In this document: positions 20,764-33,000 of the stretch, piece after piece
How the letters are laid out: the number at the start of each line of letters is the position of its first letter
Numbering within the stretch: position 1 is the stretch's first letter
Assembly: GCA_049999805.1 (NCBI GenBank)
Contig: JBNGIO010006382.1
Span: 158,234-222,233 of the forward strand
Source of the DNA: Folioceros fuciformis
Taxonomy: Eukaryota; Anthocerotophyta; Anthocerotopsida; Anthocerotales
Direction of reading: 5' to 3'
Length of the DNA: 64,000 nucleotides
Program-made: the position numbers and the translations under genes
The notes under the pieces: model-generated
What the model saw: the letters and a program-made list of their open reading frames with translations, nothing else
Database searches by the model: none
Told to the model about the DNA's origin: nothing

Positions 20764-22755
20764 CTAGTTCGATGCCAGTGCACTGGACCTTGAAGATGAC
20801 CGGTCTACTGTTGAAGGTAAGCCAAGGGCATCCGCAATGGCCCGGACAGCGGCAACCATGGCAATTGTGTCATTCAGCTTGTTGATAGCAGATCCAACGC
20901 CCTGTCACCACAAGTCGTGGTTGTTAACACATCTCAAAATTCAGGAACACCAGGAACGTGCAGACTGAAGGAGAAACGACGAGACAGGAAGCAGTGAGAA
21001 AGTTAGGATTCTTACCACTCCGGCAGCACCAGCAGTGATGGCTAGCGGAGCTGTCACAGAACTCAAACCGGACGCACACATGACTGGAATGTCCACAGCT
21101 TTGGAGATGGAGTATGTCGCTGCCAGGGTTGGGGCAGCCTGCACAGAATCAAAAACACTTCCAGAGTGAGTCAGTCCATAACACGGGATGTTGTTGGTCT
21201 GCACATCATCAAGTCTTGTCGAACCGTGCTTCATTCGGAATGTGGTGAACCTTACCTTCTCAAATAGGCCAAGAATGCCAGAACTAGATGGAGTAGAGCT
21301 AGTACCACCCTCTGTCTGGATGATGTCAGCCCCTTCAAGTTCCAATCTCTCAGCAAGTGCCACCTGAGCCAAACGGGGATTATAAAACAGTCAGTAGCAT
21401 TTCTAATCGATTTTCATACAAGACCTGAATGCCAGTGCGTTGATCCTTCCATGTAAACAATATCAGTACAATAAGTTCTTAAACAGATGAACCAAGAAAA
21501 CAAACAGACATGACCTGCTCATCCAAAGGCATTGTATGCGGCACTGTGACAGAAAGAACCACACTGGGCAGCAACTGTCTAGTTTTCCTTGTAAGCTGGA
21601 CAATCTGAATAACACGCTCGTCCCATCAGTACCGCAGACAGAAATGGAAGCTACTACATAGCAGGTAGAACAAGCCGAAGAGCTGATAACCACACTTCAG
21701 ATTGGAGATACTCAGACTGAAACATCCTGTCCAAAATTCTAAACTTTACCTCCTCTGCTGAGAAAACGCGGCCGCTCTTGTAGAAGGAATCATAATTACC
21801 GATCTCTACCTGCAGGACCTCGCTTCCACATTGTCAAGCTACCTGCAGACTTTGTCACCACATAAGGCAAGAAGACAAGCCTTGTTAAAGCGTGAAACTC
21901 ACCATGCGGGCTCCAGCTTGCACTGCAGCAACGAAACCTTCCGGCTCCACAGACGAAACACAAACCTGACAAACCATAGACAAAAGGTGTAAGTAGGTAC
22001 CCAGCACATCGCAAATCCAAAAAGAGCAAGGTTCGGACATGAAATTCGGCCACTTACAGGCAAACTGGTCAGGCTGGTGGCCATCTTCACCAGTTCTGGG
22101 TCACAGGCAATGTCGACGTGAGTGGCGCCACCCTGGCCCACCGCCTCGACCACAGAGAGAACATCAGTGGCAGCGAGAGCACACACAGCAGCGTTGGCAG
22201 AGACATGGCAGCTACAGCTTCTTGGACGGGCAATGCCATTAAACAACTTGAAGGACGTGGAACAAGCAAAACTGAGTCACACAATGTAAATCCATCCCAC
22301 CTTCTCAGCGGCCATGACAACTGCAGACACATTGTCCACGTTGAAGTTTTGCAAGCCTGCAATCACCTGACATCAGAAACGCGTGCCTTGGTGTCAGCCT
22401 TTGCATGCCTGAGACGCTGACCCGACCTGCTGCCTACTCGTCAAATCCGGAAACAAAAAGGGCTCGCAAAGTGCACCTTGAATGCTGTGTGATCGGTGAA
22501 GGCCCTCAGGACGGATTCCCTAGAAGATTCAGCTGCGCCAGAGGTCGATGCCCTGCAACGTGCGACTGGGAGTGCCACCGCCACTACATTCAGCCGCGAT
22601 TCCGTTCCCAGCCGCACCCCCAAGAAGGTCGACTTGCGAAATGCCTTGGCAGGAGCCAGCGAGACATCTCCCACTGCACCCACGGCCTGGCTGGAGCCCG
22701 CCAGCCTGCAGACAGCAGATGTAGCCGCAGAGGGGAGGATGAGCGAGGCAGCCAT
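20764..22755 (-). CDS. ycf23: YCF23 / DUF561 plastid protein
   Basis: Exons spell the TIM-barrel-like protein encoded in red-algal plastids as ycf23 and in plant nuclei. In order: a Ser/Ala-rich start from ATG 22755 (MAASLILPSAATSAVCRLAG) that looks like a chloroplast transit peptide, then IAGLQNFNVDNVSAVVMAAE, GGATHVDIACDPELVKMATS, VEIGNYDSFYKSGRVFSAEE, LEGADIIQTEGGTSSTP, KAVDIPVMCASGLSSVTAPL and VGSAINKLNDTIAMVAAVRA, ending at TAG 20764-20766. The open frame continues upstream only with a GTG, so ATG 22755 is preferred. The biochemical function of the family is not established. Its glycine- and aspartate-rich loops resemble phosphate-binding TIM barrels. Confidence 0.88.
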
Positions 22756-22928
22756 GGGAGCGTCGCAGGAGCCGAACCAGGGCACTCAACGTTGTGTTCT
22801 GCTCTCTCGAACAGTCTTTTCTTTCCCCTCTCCTCGTAAGTGCAACAGTGTGAAGCTGTCTCTGCCTGCCGCCGTCTCCGGAATCGACCGCTTCTGTCGG
22901 GATTGTCTCTGCCTTTGCGAGGTGCACC
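22756..22928. promoter_or_regulatory. Very short divergent promoter, YCF23 / MVD
   Basis: Only 173 bp separate the two start codons, so both 5' UTRs and the promoter are compressed here. CT-rich on the plus strand (TTTCTTTCCCCTCTCCTCG); no TATA box seen. Confidence 0.55.
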
Positions 22929-25093
22929 ATGGGCGTAGAGAGCAACCCGCAGGCGAACGACGGGCCTGCTCCGGCACCCATCGTGATGAAGACAGCAAGG
23001 GCCCCGAGCAACATCGCCGTGATCAAGTACTGGGGGAAGCGGGACGAGAAGCTCATCCTGCCCGTCAACTCCAGCATCAGCGTCACTCTTGATCCGGAGC
23101 ACCTTTCCGCGACGACCACTGTCGCTGCCAGCTCCTCTTTTTCTTCCGATCGCCTCTGGTTGAATGGCAAGGTGCGCTGGCCATCAGCATTGTGGTGATC
23201 TTTCTCGGATTGCATGCCCGTATGCTTGGACTGAAAATGGGGGCTGCAGGAAGTGTCTGTCGATGGTGAGCGGTACAAGAATTGTCTGCGGGAAATCCGT
23301 GCTCGAGCTTCGGATGTTTTGGATGAAAGCTCTGGGCGAGTCATCACCAACCAAGATTGGCAGAATCTGCATGTGCACATTGCGTCTGTCAACAATTTTC
23401 CAACAGCTGCAGGTCTGGCGTCATCGGCAGCGGGATTCGCGTGCTTAGGTACGATTTGACGCCCCTGTGTTGTGTTTGGCCAGCGCTGGGTCGGAGAGTT
23501 CTAGGTAGGTTGGACTTTCCCTGGTTAGCCTGCCGATCTGAGAGTTGGATCCGGAATTACTGCAGTTTATGCCCTGGCAGAGTTGATGGGGGTGAAGGAG
23601 TCATACACCGGGGAGCTTTCTGCCATCGCTCGGTATTGCTCGCATTGTCCTTCTGCTGGTGTGGTTTGCGTCGTTCGCAGCGTGCAGGTTAGAACGTGTG
23701 TTTTGCTGTTGCAGGCGTGGGTCTGGCAGTGCTTGTCGAAGTTTGTACGGCGGGTTTGTCAAGTGGGAGATGGGGAAGGTACTTCATCAGCCGTCAGCTC
23801 TGTTGTGGATGTTTGAATTTCATGTGGAAGAAGAGCAGAAGGAACTTGTGACGCTAACTCTGTTCCCTGTATTGCAAAGCAAGGAAGAAAATGGGAGGGA
23901 CAGCATTGCAGTCCAAATTGCCGACGAATCTCATTGGAAAGATCTGGTTATCATCATTGCAGTGGTATGTCTATCAGTTCCTCTGTAGGCCCTGGTGGTT
24001 GGCACCGAATTTGCCACCTAGGAAGCAGCTGACCCTAGTGCTTCTCTCCGTTCTCGCAGGTCAGCTCTCGGGAGAAGGAAACTAGTAGCACTTCAGGAAT
24101 GCAAGGAAGTGTACTTACGAGCCCTCTCTTGAAGTTCAGAGCGGAGGTATGGCATCCTGTATTATAGTCAATCTCGGCTTGTGGTCTTCAAGCTACATTT
24201 CACTCCTCGTGGGCTGACTGCGATGTTGTTCGTTTGTCTGCTTGCCCAGAACGTCGTTCCGAAACGAATCCTTCAAATGGAGGAAGCCATCAAAACGCTC
24301 GACTTTGATACCTTTGCAGCCCTTACTTGTGCGGACAGCAACCAGTTCCATGCTACTTGCCTGGATACCTCCCCTCCAATCTTCTACCTGAACGAGACAT
24401 CTCGCAGGCTTGTTCTTGAACCAAGCTCTACTCCCTCTCGTTTCAGTTCAGACTAATCTTGGCGTCTGAAACAGAAAAACCTTGTCCCTGTACCGGTTGC
24501 AGGATTATCAGCGTTGTAGAGCGGTGGAACAAGGCTGCTGGGAACCCTCAGGCATGCTTCTTACCTCAACTTGCAAGCCCTGGGTAAGCTTTTTCCTGTT
24601 AAGAGTGGTGCGTGAGCCATCTAACTTATTCCACGGTTGCAGCAGGTAGCATACACGTTTGATGCTGGTCCAAACGCTGTGCTATTTGCTCGGAACACAG
24701 AAGTTGCGGGGCAGTTGTTACACCGCCTGTTTTATCAGTTCCCCCCTGGACCCGATGTGGAACTTTCAAGGTTTGGCTGTCCCTCCTGATTTCATTCATT
24801 CTGGTATCGTGCTCATGGCCCCTCCCGTGATAACAGCTGGCATGGCTAAAAACCGACCACTGTGCTGCATGTACAGATACGTCATTGGGGATCAGACAGT
24901 GGTCCAGAGAGCTGGAATAAACTCCTTGGATGACTTGCATAACCTGCCCCTGCCTCCAGAAATGGCTGGTAGTAGCAACCTTCCCCGTACACCTGGAGAG
25001 CTTGGTTACTTGATATCTACTAGACCAGGAAAGGGTTCTGGCCTCTTGCCTGCAGTCTCCCTCTTGAATGCCAACACCGGGCTACCTCTGTAG
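22929..25093 (+). CDS. MVD: Diphosphomevalonate decarboxylase
   Basis: Last enzyme of the mevalonate pathway. It decarboxylates mevalonate 5-diphosphate with ATP to isopentenyl diphosphate, in the cytosol or peroxisome. The first exon has [20 protein letters not shown] and [11 protein letters not shown], the GHMP-kinase N-terminal blocks. The next exon has the ATP-binding loop [19 protein letters not shown]. Then come [89 protein letters not shown] and a C-terminal [12 protein letters not shown], ending at TAG 25091-25093. About ten exons with introns of 70-110 bp. No broken exon seen. The end NTGLPL fits plant MVDs. Confidence 0.93.
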
Positions 25094-26507
25094 CGGGTCC
25101 GTTGACCTCATAAGATTGTTCCGTTGTTTCAACTCTTCCTCCCATTACTCAACCTCTCGTCTCTTCTTTTATAGAAGTCGCTTACGCAGATCCTGGACCC
25201 ATCTTCGGGGTGAAAATCCCCTGCACAATGCGGAAGCCGTAGTCCTCGCACCTTTTTGCGATGCTGGCTGAGTTTCATTTGTGGTCTGCCCTCATCAGAT
25301 TCCATTATGATTTATCCACCTTGAAGTGGTCCAGCACACGATCGGAGTAGCGTGTGTCATAAGAACAAGGATTCCGTACCCATAAACCGATAAGGAAATT
25401 AATGAATAAATGATCCACTCTTTTTGTCTTTCTTTTTTTCAGAGAATTGAGCACATTTTGATGTTAACCCTAGTGTCATTGAGTGAGATTAGAACATGAT
25501 ATGTTCAAAAGAAGCTTATAGCACAGCTTACAATAATCAGCATCCTAGTGCGGGAATGCATTGCACTCCATCCTGATACTCAATACTGGTGTGCTTAACT
25601 TGCACCGAAGAAGCAGTTCCAACCTATGAACTTCTTACCTTTAAGTTGACAACACCTTGATAGTATCAACAACTAAATGTTATACTAGAGTACGAAAGGG
25701 CCTGAGCTTTGTGACCTTGTCACGCATTGTACAACCTTGACAGTGTAAGCCAACAAATGTTATTCTAGAGTACAGGAGCAGGAGCACCAAGCCCAACGAA
25801 GCTGTTGTGCATTGTACAACAAGAAATGAAGAGGATGGTTTGTTTCTCTTCATAGCAGCGGCTAGGGCTGAAAGATTGGCACACATCTAAAATAAAGGTG
25901 TACAATCCAATGAGTGTTGCAAAAGGCCATATCAATACCTGAAGCAGATGCCATCCCAAACACTTTCAATGTAAATACATCCAACTCTTGGAAAAGATGT
26001 CCGTATCGTGTTCTTGGACGAATTGCCAAGGATATAAGCAGAAGTGGAGGAGGAGCTACTAAGAACACTAAGCAGAAACAACACTTATGCGGAAAAGACC
26101 GGCCAGAGAAGCTAAACAACTTGGAGAATGGTTAACCTCATTCATTTATTGGATGAAAATGACTTACACGTTTCTTTTGATAGAAAGATACCTTGAGAGA
26201 GATTTTTAAAATCATATTTTTAAGAATGTAAAAGATTAAAATATATAAAGTAAAAAAAGATATTAGTAATCAAATGTTTATTTGTTTAAATCAAAATCTA
26301 AAATAATTTTATGATTATCGCTGCTTATAAACCTGGATGGAGATCAAGATGGGAAAGTGTGAGTAGGTCAAGAGGAAATGAGAAAAGTGGGAGAGTCCCA
26401 GGGTTTGAATGGCAAGCTTTGTCCCGGTACGGAAATGCCAAAAATGAGATGCATATAATATATACATACGGGGGGTGTTTTGTGCCGCATGGCCTAAGTG
26501 CGACGAC

Positions 26508-26548
26508 GGGCTGGGCTGGGCTGGGCTGGGCTGGGCTGGGCTGGGCTG
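26508..26548. repeat. (GGGCT)n microsatellite
   Basis: About eight perfect copies of GGGCT. A short (TGTA)n run follows at about 26606-26645. Confidence 0.9.
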
Positions 26549-26888
26549 CCTGACTCAAAATTGAAGCGTAGCTACCCGCATACAGACCTAGCAGCAGTTG
26601 TAGATGTATGTATGTATGTATGTATGGATGTATTGATGTATGTATTTGTTCTAGTCCCGAGTGTGAAGGCAGAAGGCAAAACCCCGTTCCAAAAGGCAAA
26701 ACCCCCTCTCTGCTTGCTTCCTTGCTCAGGTGCTCACAGGACTCATTCCGCTCACGCCTTTGCTCGCTTGCTCTCTGCGCCGCCGCCTCTGGGCTTGTGC
26801 TCTGCCGAAGCCGCACGCCGGGCTCGCCCGCCCTCTGCTCGCGACGTCGTTGGCTGCAACCTGGGCGCCCCCACTGCTGCTCTGATCG

Positions 26889-26988
26889 NNNNNNNNNNNN
26901 NNNNNNNNNNNNNNNNNNNNNNNNNNNNNNNNNNNNNNNNNNNNNNNNNNNNNNNNNNNNNNNNNNNNNNNNNNNNNNNNNNNNNNNN
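26889..26988. other. Assembly gap, 100 N
   Basis: Placeholder gap just before the first visible exon of the GYF gene, so upstream exon sequence may be missing. Confidence 0.99.
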
Positions 26989-27012
26989 GTTGCCGGCAGA
27001 TCGTCCAATCTC

Positions 27013-30000
27013 ATGCTGGGACTCGCTGATCCCGACATGAAAGGTTTGCTACCACCTACCCTCCGCCTCTGCATGCTCACAGTCTGGAAGCACGGGTTTC
27101 TGCTGGTGCGGGATGGTCTGTCTCCTCGTCGGCTCGGCGGTAGGGCTCCCTCTCTGTCCGCGGCTCACTTTGTGTTTTTTTTGTTTTGTTTTTTGGCTGT
27201 CTGGCTTGTGTCTTAGAATTTGCTGCAACGGAGAACTTGTTACCGCTTTCACCGCAATGGCTCACGTCGAAGCCTGGGGAGGGGAAGCCGGCAGGAGTGG
27301 CGGGGGTATGCCTCTTTCTCTTCTTCTTCCTCCCTGGGAGGGGAGTGCACTACGGTGTTGCTTCCTTGTGTGGATCTGAAGGGTGAAGCTGGACTCGCCC
27401 GACTGTGTTTTGTGCTAATAGCGAATGAATGTGCAGGATAACCTCCGGGCACCTAGCACTCCCGGGCATGGAGGGAACGGGGACGGGATGGGGAAGGAGC
27501 GCTGGCGTGGCGGCGACGGCAACCGGGATGGGAAGCGGGATCGGGACTGGTGGCGCTCCATGTCCTTGGAGCGGGATCGGGAGGTGGACAACTCGCGACG
27601 GGATCGGTGGCGGGAGGAGGAGAGGGAAAACAGTGCCGTGGCGCGGCGGGACCGCTGGAAGGAGGGAGAAAGAGACGGCGGGGACGCAAGAAGGTGGGCC
27701 GACAACGGCCCGGGCAGGGATTCCCTGGACAACAGGCGCCCTCCCGCCGCGCCGGATCGTTGGACCACTGACGTCTCCAACCGGGACGCTCCTTTTGAGG
27801 CCCGGAGAGACAGCAAGTGGAGCAATCGCTGGGGGCCGGAGGAGAAAGATAGGAGGGAGAAATGGACCGACCCGGAGAAGGAGGCAGAGGGCCATCGTGA
27901 CAGACATGTGCCGCCTCCCCCTGTTACTACTAGGGATAGCGAGCAGGATGCTGGCGTTCGAGATCGTGCTTGGAGGCCTTCGTTTGCCAGTAGGGGCCGT
28001 GGGGAAGCTCCGCCTCCGGGGACCACTGCGCCGAAGTTTGCACCGGGCTTTGGGGTTGGTAGGGGTCGGGGTGATGGGAATTCTGTAGGGTTTGCAGCTG
28101 GCCGGGGCCGTGCTAATTTCACTGCCACTGGCCTGCTTCACGGACCTCCGACTCCTGGGATTGGAGCCCCCTCTGGTGTAGATAGGTGGGACATGGGGCA
28201 GGGAAGAGTAGCTTCTCTTCAGGATGGCACCTTCAGGTATCCGAGGGCCAAGTTGCTTGACATCTATCGGAAGACAGTCATCCTGCCCTCTTTTGCCAAA
28301 TATCCCGATGGTTTTGTGGAGGTTCCTCAGCTCGTGCAGGCAGAGCCATTGGTGCCGCTGGCGTTTCAGGCCCCCGAGTCAGAGGAGGAGGTAATGCACT
28401 TGGTTGTGTATTCTTGTTTCCACTATCTTGGTTGAGCTTTGGACCAGATGTATGGGTTCCTTAGGAGGAGGTCTGCCCTCATTTTGGGATTTCTGTGTCC
28501 AGGCTGTTCTTGAAGCTATTCGGAAAGGGGAAGTTGTAAGTAGTGGAGCTGTACATAAAGATTTAGCAATCAACAGAACTCGTGAAGAGGCCGCTGGACG
28601 CGGAAGAGGTCGCGGTCGAGTGACTGGTAAGCTTATGGTCTTCATTGTCGCCTTTCCTCTACGTTGTCCTAGTAATCCATCTTGTCAGTTGTTCAGATGT
28701 CAGCGTGTCCATGTTGTTAGTTGTTTAGACGTCAGCATGTCCCTCTCGTCAGTTGTTTAGATGCCAGGTAATCTGCCATATATATATATATATATAAACA
28801 TATAGATATGACTGCATGGTTCCACGGTGGAGGGCTTTTTTGACAGCTCAGTCTGACAATTTTTTGCACTATAGGATCAAAAGACGACAATGGGGCGGAT
28901 GGCATTCTGGAAGCTGGTAATGTTGATACCAATGACCTCAGGGGAGAGAATCATCCCTCAGAGAAAGTATCCGATGGGCACTCTGCAGATACTGAAGTGG
29001 GGGATGGGTGGGAGGTTTTGTCTGGCCCAGATGTCAATTCAGAATCAGAAGGTAATACTGATTGCTTAGTGACAATGCCTGCGAGTGATGCTTTGCCCTA
29101 GACCTTTCATTGTTGCCATCTCTGCACCTAACGTTTCTGCTGCGGAAAGGTGGAAAAGATGATACCACGTGGAGGCGAGCTCGAGGTGGAGATGAAGGAG
29201 CAGGGGCTTTTCCACGAGATGACCAAAATTGGAGGCGTGAGACTGCTGGTCGCAGTGATGGGGTCTGGCGGCGAGGTAGGAACACAGAAGACTCTGGGGC
29301 CACTGCAAAAGATGAGAAAGGTTGGAGAATGGATCGGGTGAACCCTGATCGTGAGGAGCGTGTCTGGCGGAGAGGTGATGAGGATGCGAAGGAAGAAAGA
29401 AAGGCAGAAAGCCTTCCCAAAGTGGACGAGAAGGAGCCTAGAGCTGTGGAAGGTCCTCATCCACTACAGGACTCTCCAAATTGGCATGAGGAGGTTCTGG
29501 CTGAAGCTGCTGAAAACTCAGCGGAATCATTGGAAGCAAAGTGGCGAGACATAAGTCCGAACAAGTTGGCTACAGGTCTTCATGAGACAGCAAGTGGGAG
29601 TGTGGCTGATGGGCCTGATGGACCAGATCTCATCGAAGAATCCTCTCAGGATGTTCCACCAGAAAGGTTACTTCTGTACTATTCTGATCCTCAGGGTGAT
29701 CTTCAAGGGCCATTTACAGGTCTGGACATAATCAGCTGGTTCGAGGCTGGCTTTTTTTCGACAGACCTCCCTGTAAAAATTGCAGGTTCACCAGATGCAC
29801 ACCCTTTTGTGCCATTGGGTAGTGTGATGCCACACTTGAAACCGAAAGCCAGAGTGCCTCCTGGCTTTGATTCATTGAAGCTTGGAGAGGAACAAGCGGA
29901 CCAAAGCAAGGCAGAAACAGACGCTCTTGCCAGTAGCTTTGCAAGGAATGTGGGCATGTCCTCGAATGAAGCAGAGCAAGGGGCAAACTTGAACAGGGGT

Positions 30001-33000
30001 CAACCACCTTTTTCAAAGCTGGATATGGCAGGCAATTTTGATGCAGCTTCTCACAGCCTCTTCGGGGGTAACCTTGAGGGGAGCAGCAAGGAGCACTCAG
30101 GTTGTTGTATGTCCTTGCATTGTAGGTTTTTTTATTTTTTTCGTAGATTCATCTGCATTTTATTAACATATTCTCGTTTGCTGGCATTGCAGATGCATCG
30201 CTGGACAAATTCTTTAGTCGAGGAGCCAATGGCAGTGCTGTGAAAGCCGAAGGTGGCTTGGACCGGACATTTTCTGCAAGGCGGGCGATGTCTAGTTTTC
30301 CTGGCGTTGAGTCTGAAGATGCAGAGGGATCCAGACTTCATTTGCCAAACTTGCCCAACTTTCTAGCCTGGCCGGCCCGTGATATTGATCCAAACTCATT
30401 ACCCGGGATGGTTGCATCAAATCTCCCAATGCCCCCTTCTCCTGCACGGCAGCTGGACCGTGGTCCTTTCTTGCAAGCGCCAGCTGGTCCCCAGGATAGG
30501 GGTTGGCCTGATATGATGCGTTCTCTGTCATCTGAGATACGGGCGCACAATGGTCTGCATCAATCCGATCCTGGTCAATTACATCACTTGGAGCAGCTTG
30601 AGAACTTGCAGCGGCTTGGACATCTTCAAGGTCCTCCACGCCACATGGGACCACAGCAGCAGCAGCATCAACCAGTTCCTGTGCCGCAGGTACTGGGGTC
30701 CCAAAACCTTGCACCTCCGGGTGGACCCCTCCTGGATCAGCTTCTGCGCCCTTCTGTGAGCATAATGCAGCAGCAGCAGCAACTGCCTCTGCAGATGCCT
30801 CCTGTACCAGGGCTGGATCATCTTCTAAGAATTCAGCAGCAGCAGCAGCAGCAGCAGCAACTGCCACATCAGGCTTTACTGGAGCAGATTTTGAGACAGC
30901 AGCATCATGTGCCTCCATACGATCATGGTGCCCGCCATCTTCCTGGTTCTGTGGGCACAAGCCTTGCTGATCAGCTTGTTTCGCGACAGCCGCAGGATGG
31001 GATGCACATGGATCCTCAGCCTCAGCAGCGTCACCCTCTGTTACCTAGAGGTGGTTCGCTGGACCAGCTTTTCCAAGCAAGGCATGCACCAAACCCAAGT
31101 TTCGAGCAGCTCCTGCTCCATCGCCAGCAGGAGGATCAGATTCCTCCCAGGCACCTGGGTTTGCCGGTGCAAGCAAGGCCAAGTCTGGATGAGATGCGTA
31201 TAAGCGGAGTCTGGGAGGTGGACGAGTATGGTCAGTTTGTACGTACGCAAGCTCCTGCGACGGGCCCACCAGCAGGTCCAATACCTATGCATCATTTTGA
31301 CCTTCAACACCAGCAGCTGCGTATCCAGCCGCCACAGACCTACGCACAGTTGCAAGCACCCCTACACACGGAATCACCTGCAGGTTTTGCATATGAGAAA
31401 GGCCAACATCAGGATAAGCCTCTTGATGGTCGAGCCTCCTCAAGTCTCTTCGATCCTAACTTGTTAAGCTTGGAGAGGAGTCTGTCTGCCATCACAGGTA
31501 ACACGAGGACGGAGGGACCAGCAGACCTGCTTGCTCGTTATCAGGAGCACCGAATGAGGCTGCAAAAGCAGAATAGTCTGCCATTTACAGAGGCTAGATC
31601 TTTTCAACCAGAGATGGACAGGTATCTCAACCCGCCATACCAGCTCCAGTCGCAGGAAAATAACTTAGATGCTTCAGGAAGAGCGTGGGCGGGCCCTGCT
31701 GTGGATCCCAGTGAAAGGAGGTCTGGACAGAATCAGGAGGACTATGCTAAGACCCTGGGCCAAAATGGAGAACAGTTGCACGTTGTGGCCTCTTCTGACA
31801 TGGGGAATACCTCTGATCAACGTGGGAAACATAAGTCCATATCCAGGCTTAGTAACTGGGATGCGGTGGCGGGAGTAGACTCGTCAAAGGGCATTTCTGA
31901 TCCCCGTCCACTTCCTGAGTTGCTTGTAAGTCACAATTGGAGGGGAGATACCGAGTTTGCACCCCAGGATCAAAATCTGACGGGTTTGTCTCAAGAGCAG
32001 ACACCTATCCTTCCAACTCCAGCTGCTCTTGGAGGTCGCCATCAGTCTGTGTCTGGCCCGTCGGGTGCCAGTGTTGGAGAGCAGCAGCATGATATAGGTT
32101 TGGGTGGTGGTTGGTCTTTGGGATTCCCTTCTGAACCTATATCTTCTCCAAGTGTGGCTGCTTCTACGCAGGCTCCTGCCCAGCAACCTGGCTGGAGGCC
32201 TTCCCCTTCACCAAAACCCAAATCTTTGATGGAGATTCAGCAGGAGGAAGCAGAGCGAAGGAAAGCAGAGGAAAAGGCTGAAGCAGAGGTGGCTGCCAGA
32301 GCTGCTGCGAACCACGCTGCAACCTCTGCTGCCCTTGGTGCTTGGGCATCACCAACAAACCTCTCACATACAAAGTCCTTAAGAGAAATCCAGGAGGAAG
32401 AGACTCGCAGAGCTGGCGTATCAGTGCAATCCAGTGCCAATTCTACTCCATCGTTTGGTACAACGTTGAAGCAGGAGCTGAGTTGGCCGGAGACCCATGC
32501 GGAGGATGTGGTGACCAAAAAACCTGCTGAAAGTGTATCACACCCTCCAGCATTTGAACAGCCAAGTGGTTCCGAACCTGTACCAATAACGTTTGTACAA
32601 CTTTCTGGAAGTGGTGATGATGGGGAATTTTTGGAACCCAAGGAGGCCAAGAAGAACAAGAAACGGGCGTCCAAGGTGAAGGGTTCTGCAAAGACAGCCG
32701 TAGGTGTTATTGAAGCTTCTCAGCAGGTGCTGGCCAGCAAGACATCTGGGTCCAGGCAAGTTTTGCAAGATCTTGGGAAAGATATAGTTCCGCCAACTCC
32801 TGCTAATCCTTCATTGGCTGATTTCATTCTATCGAGGGAAGAAAGTACTGCAAGTCAGGTACCTGCATGGTCAACAGATGCTAACAAGCAAGCAAAACCA
32901 GCTAAGTCACTCAAGGAGATTCAAGAGGCAGAAAAGCGTGCAAGAGAGGAGCAGGAGAGGCAGATGCGACTAGCTGCACAGATCCAGGCATCTGCTGTTG

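Larger units (their letters stand above)
25094..27012. other. Intergenic with AT-rich patch, microsatellites and gap
   Basis: No gene recognised. A degenerate repeat of about 90 bp around 25665-25780 contains AATGTTAT.CTAGAGTAC twice. 26140-26310 is AT-rich. The stretch from about 26700 to the gap is CT- and GC-rich like a plant 5' UTR, and may hold 5' exons or the promoter of the GYF gene. Confidence 0.5.

Noticed and set aside
22529-23395. Long minus-strand open frame (288 codons)
   Set aside because: It runs antisense across the MVD exons and the YCF23 start and matches nothing; it is a shadow of GC-rich coding sequence.
26325-27080. Minus-strand frame spanning the N gap
   Set aside because: Depends on 100 unknown bases and microsatellites; no family similarity.
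27350-28141. Minus-strand Pro/Ser-rich frame of 263 codons
   Set aside because: Antisense to the Arg/Gly-rich exon of the GYF gene; low-complexity mirror translation.
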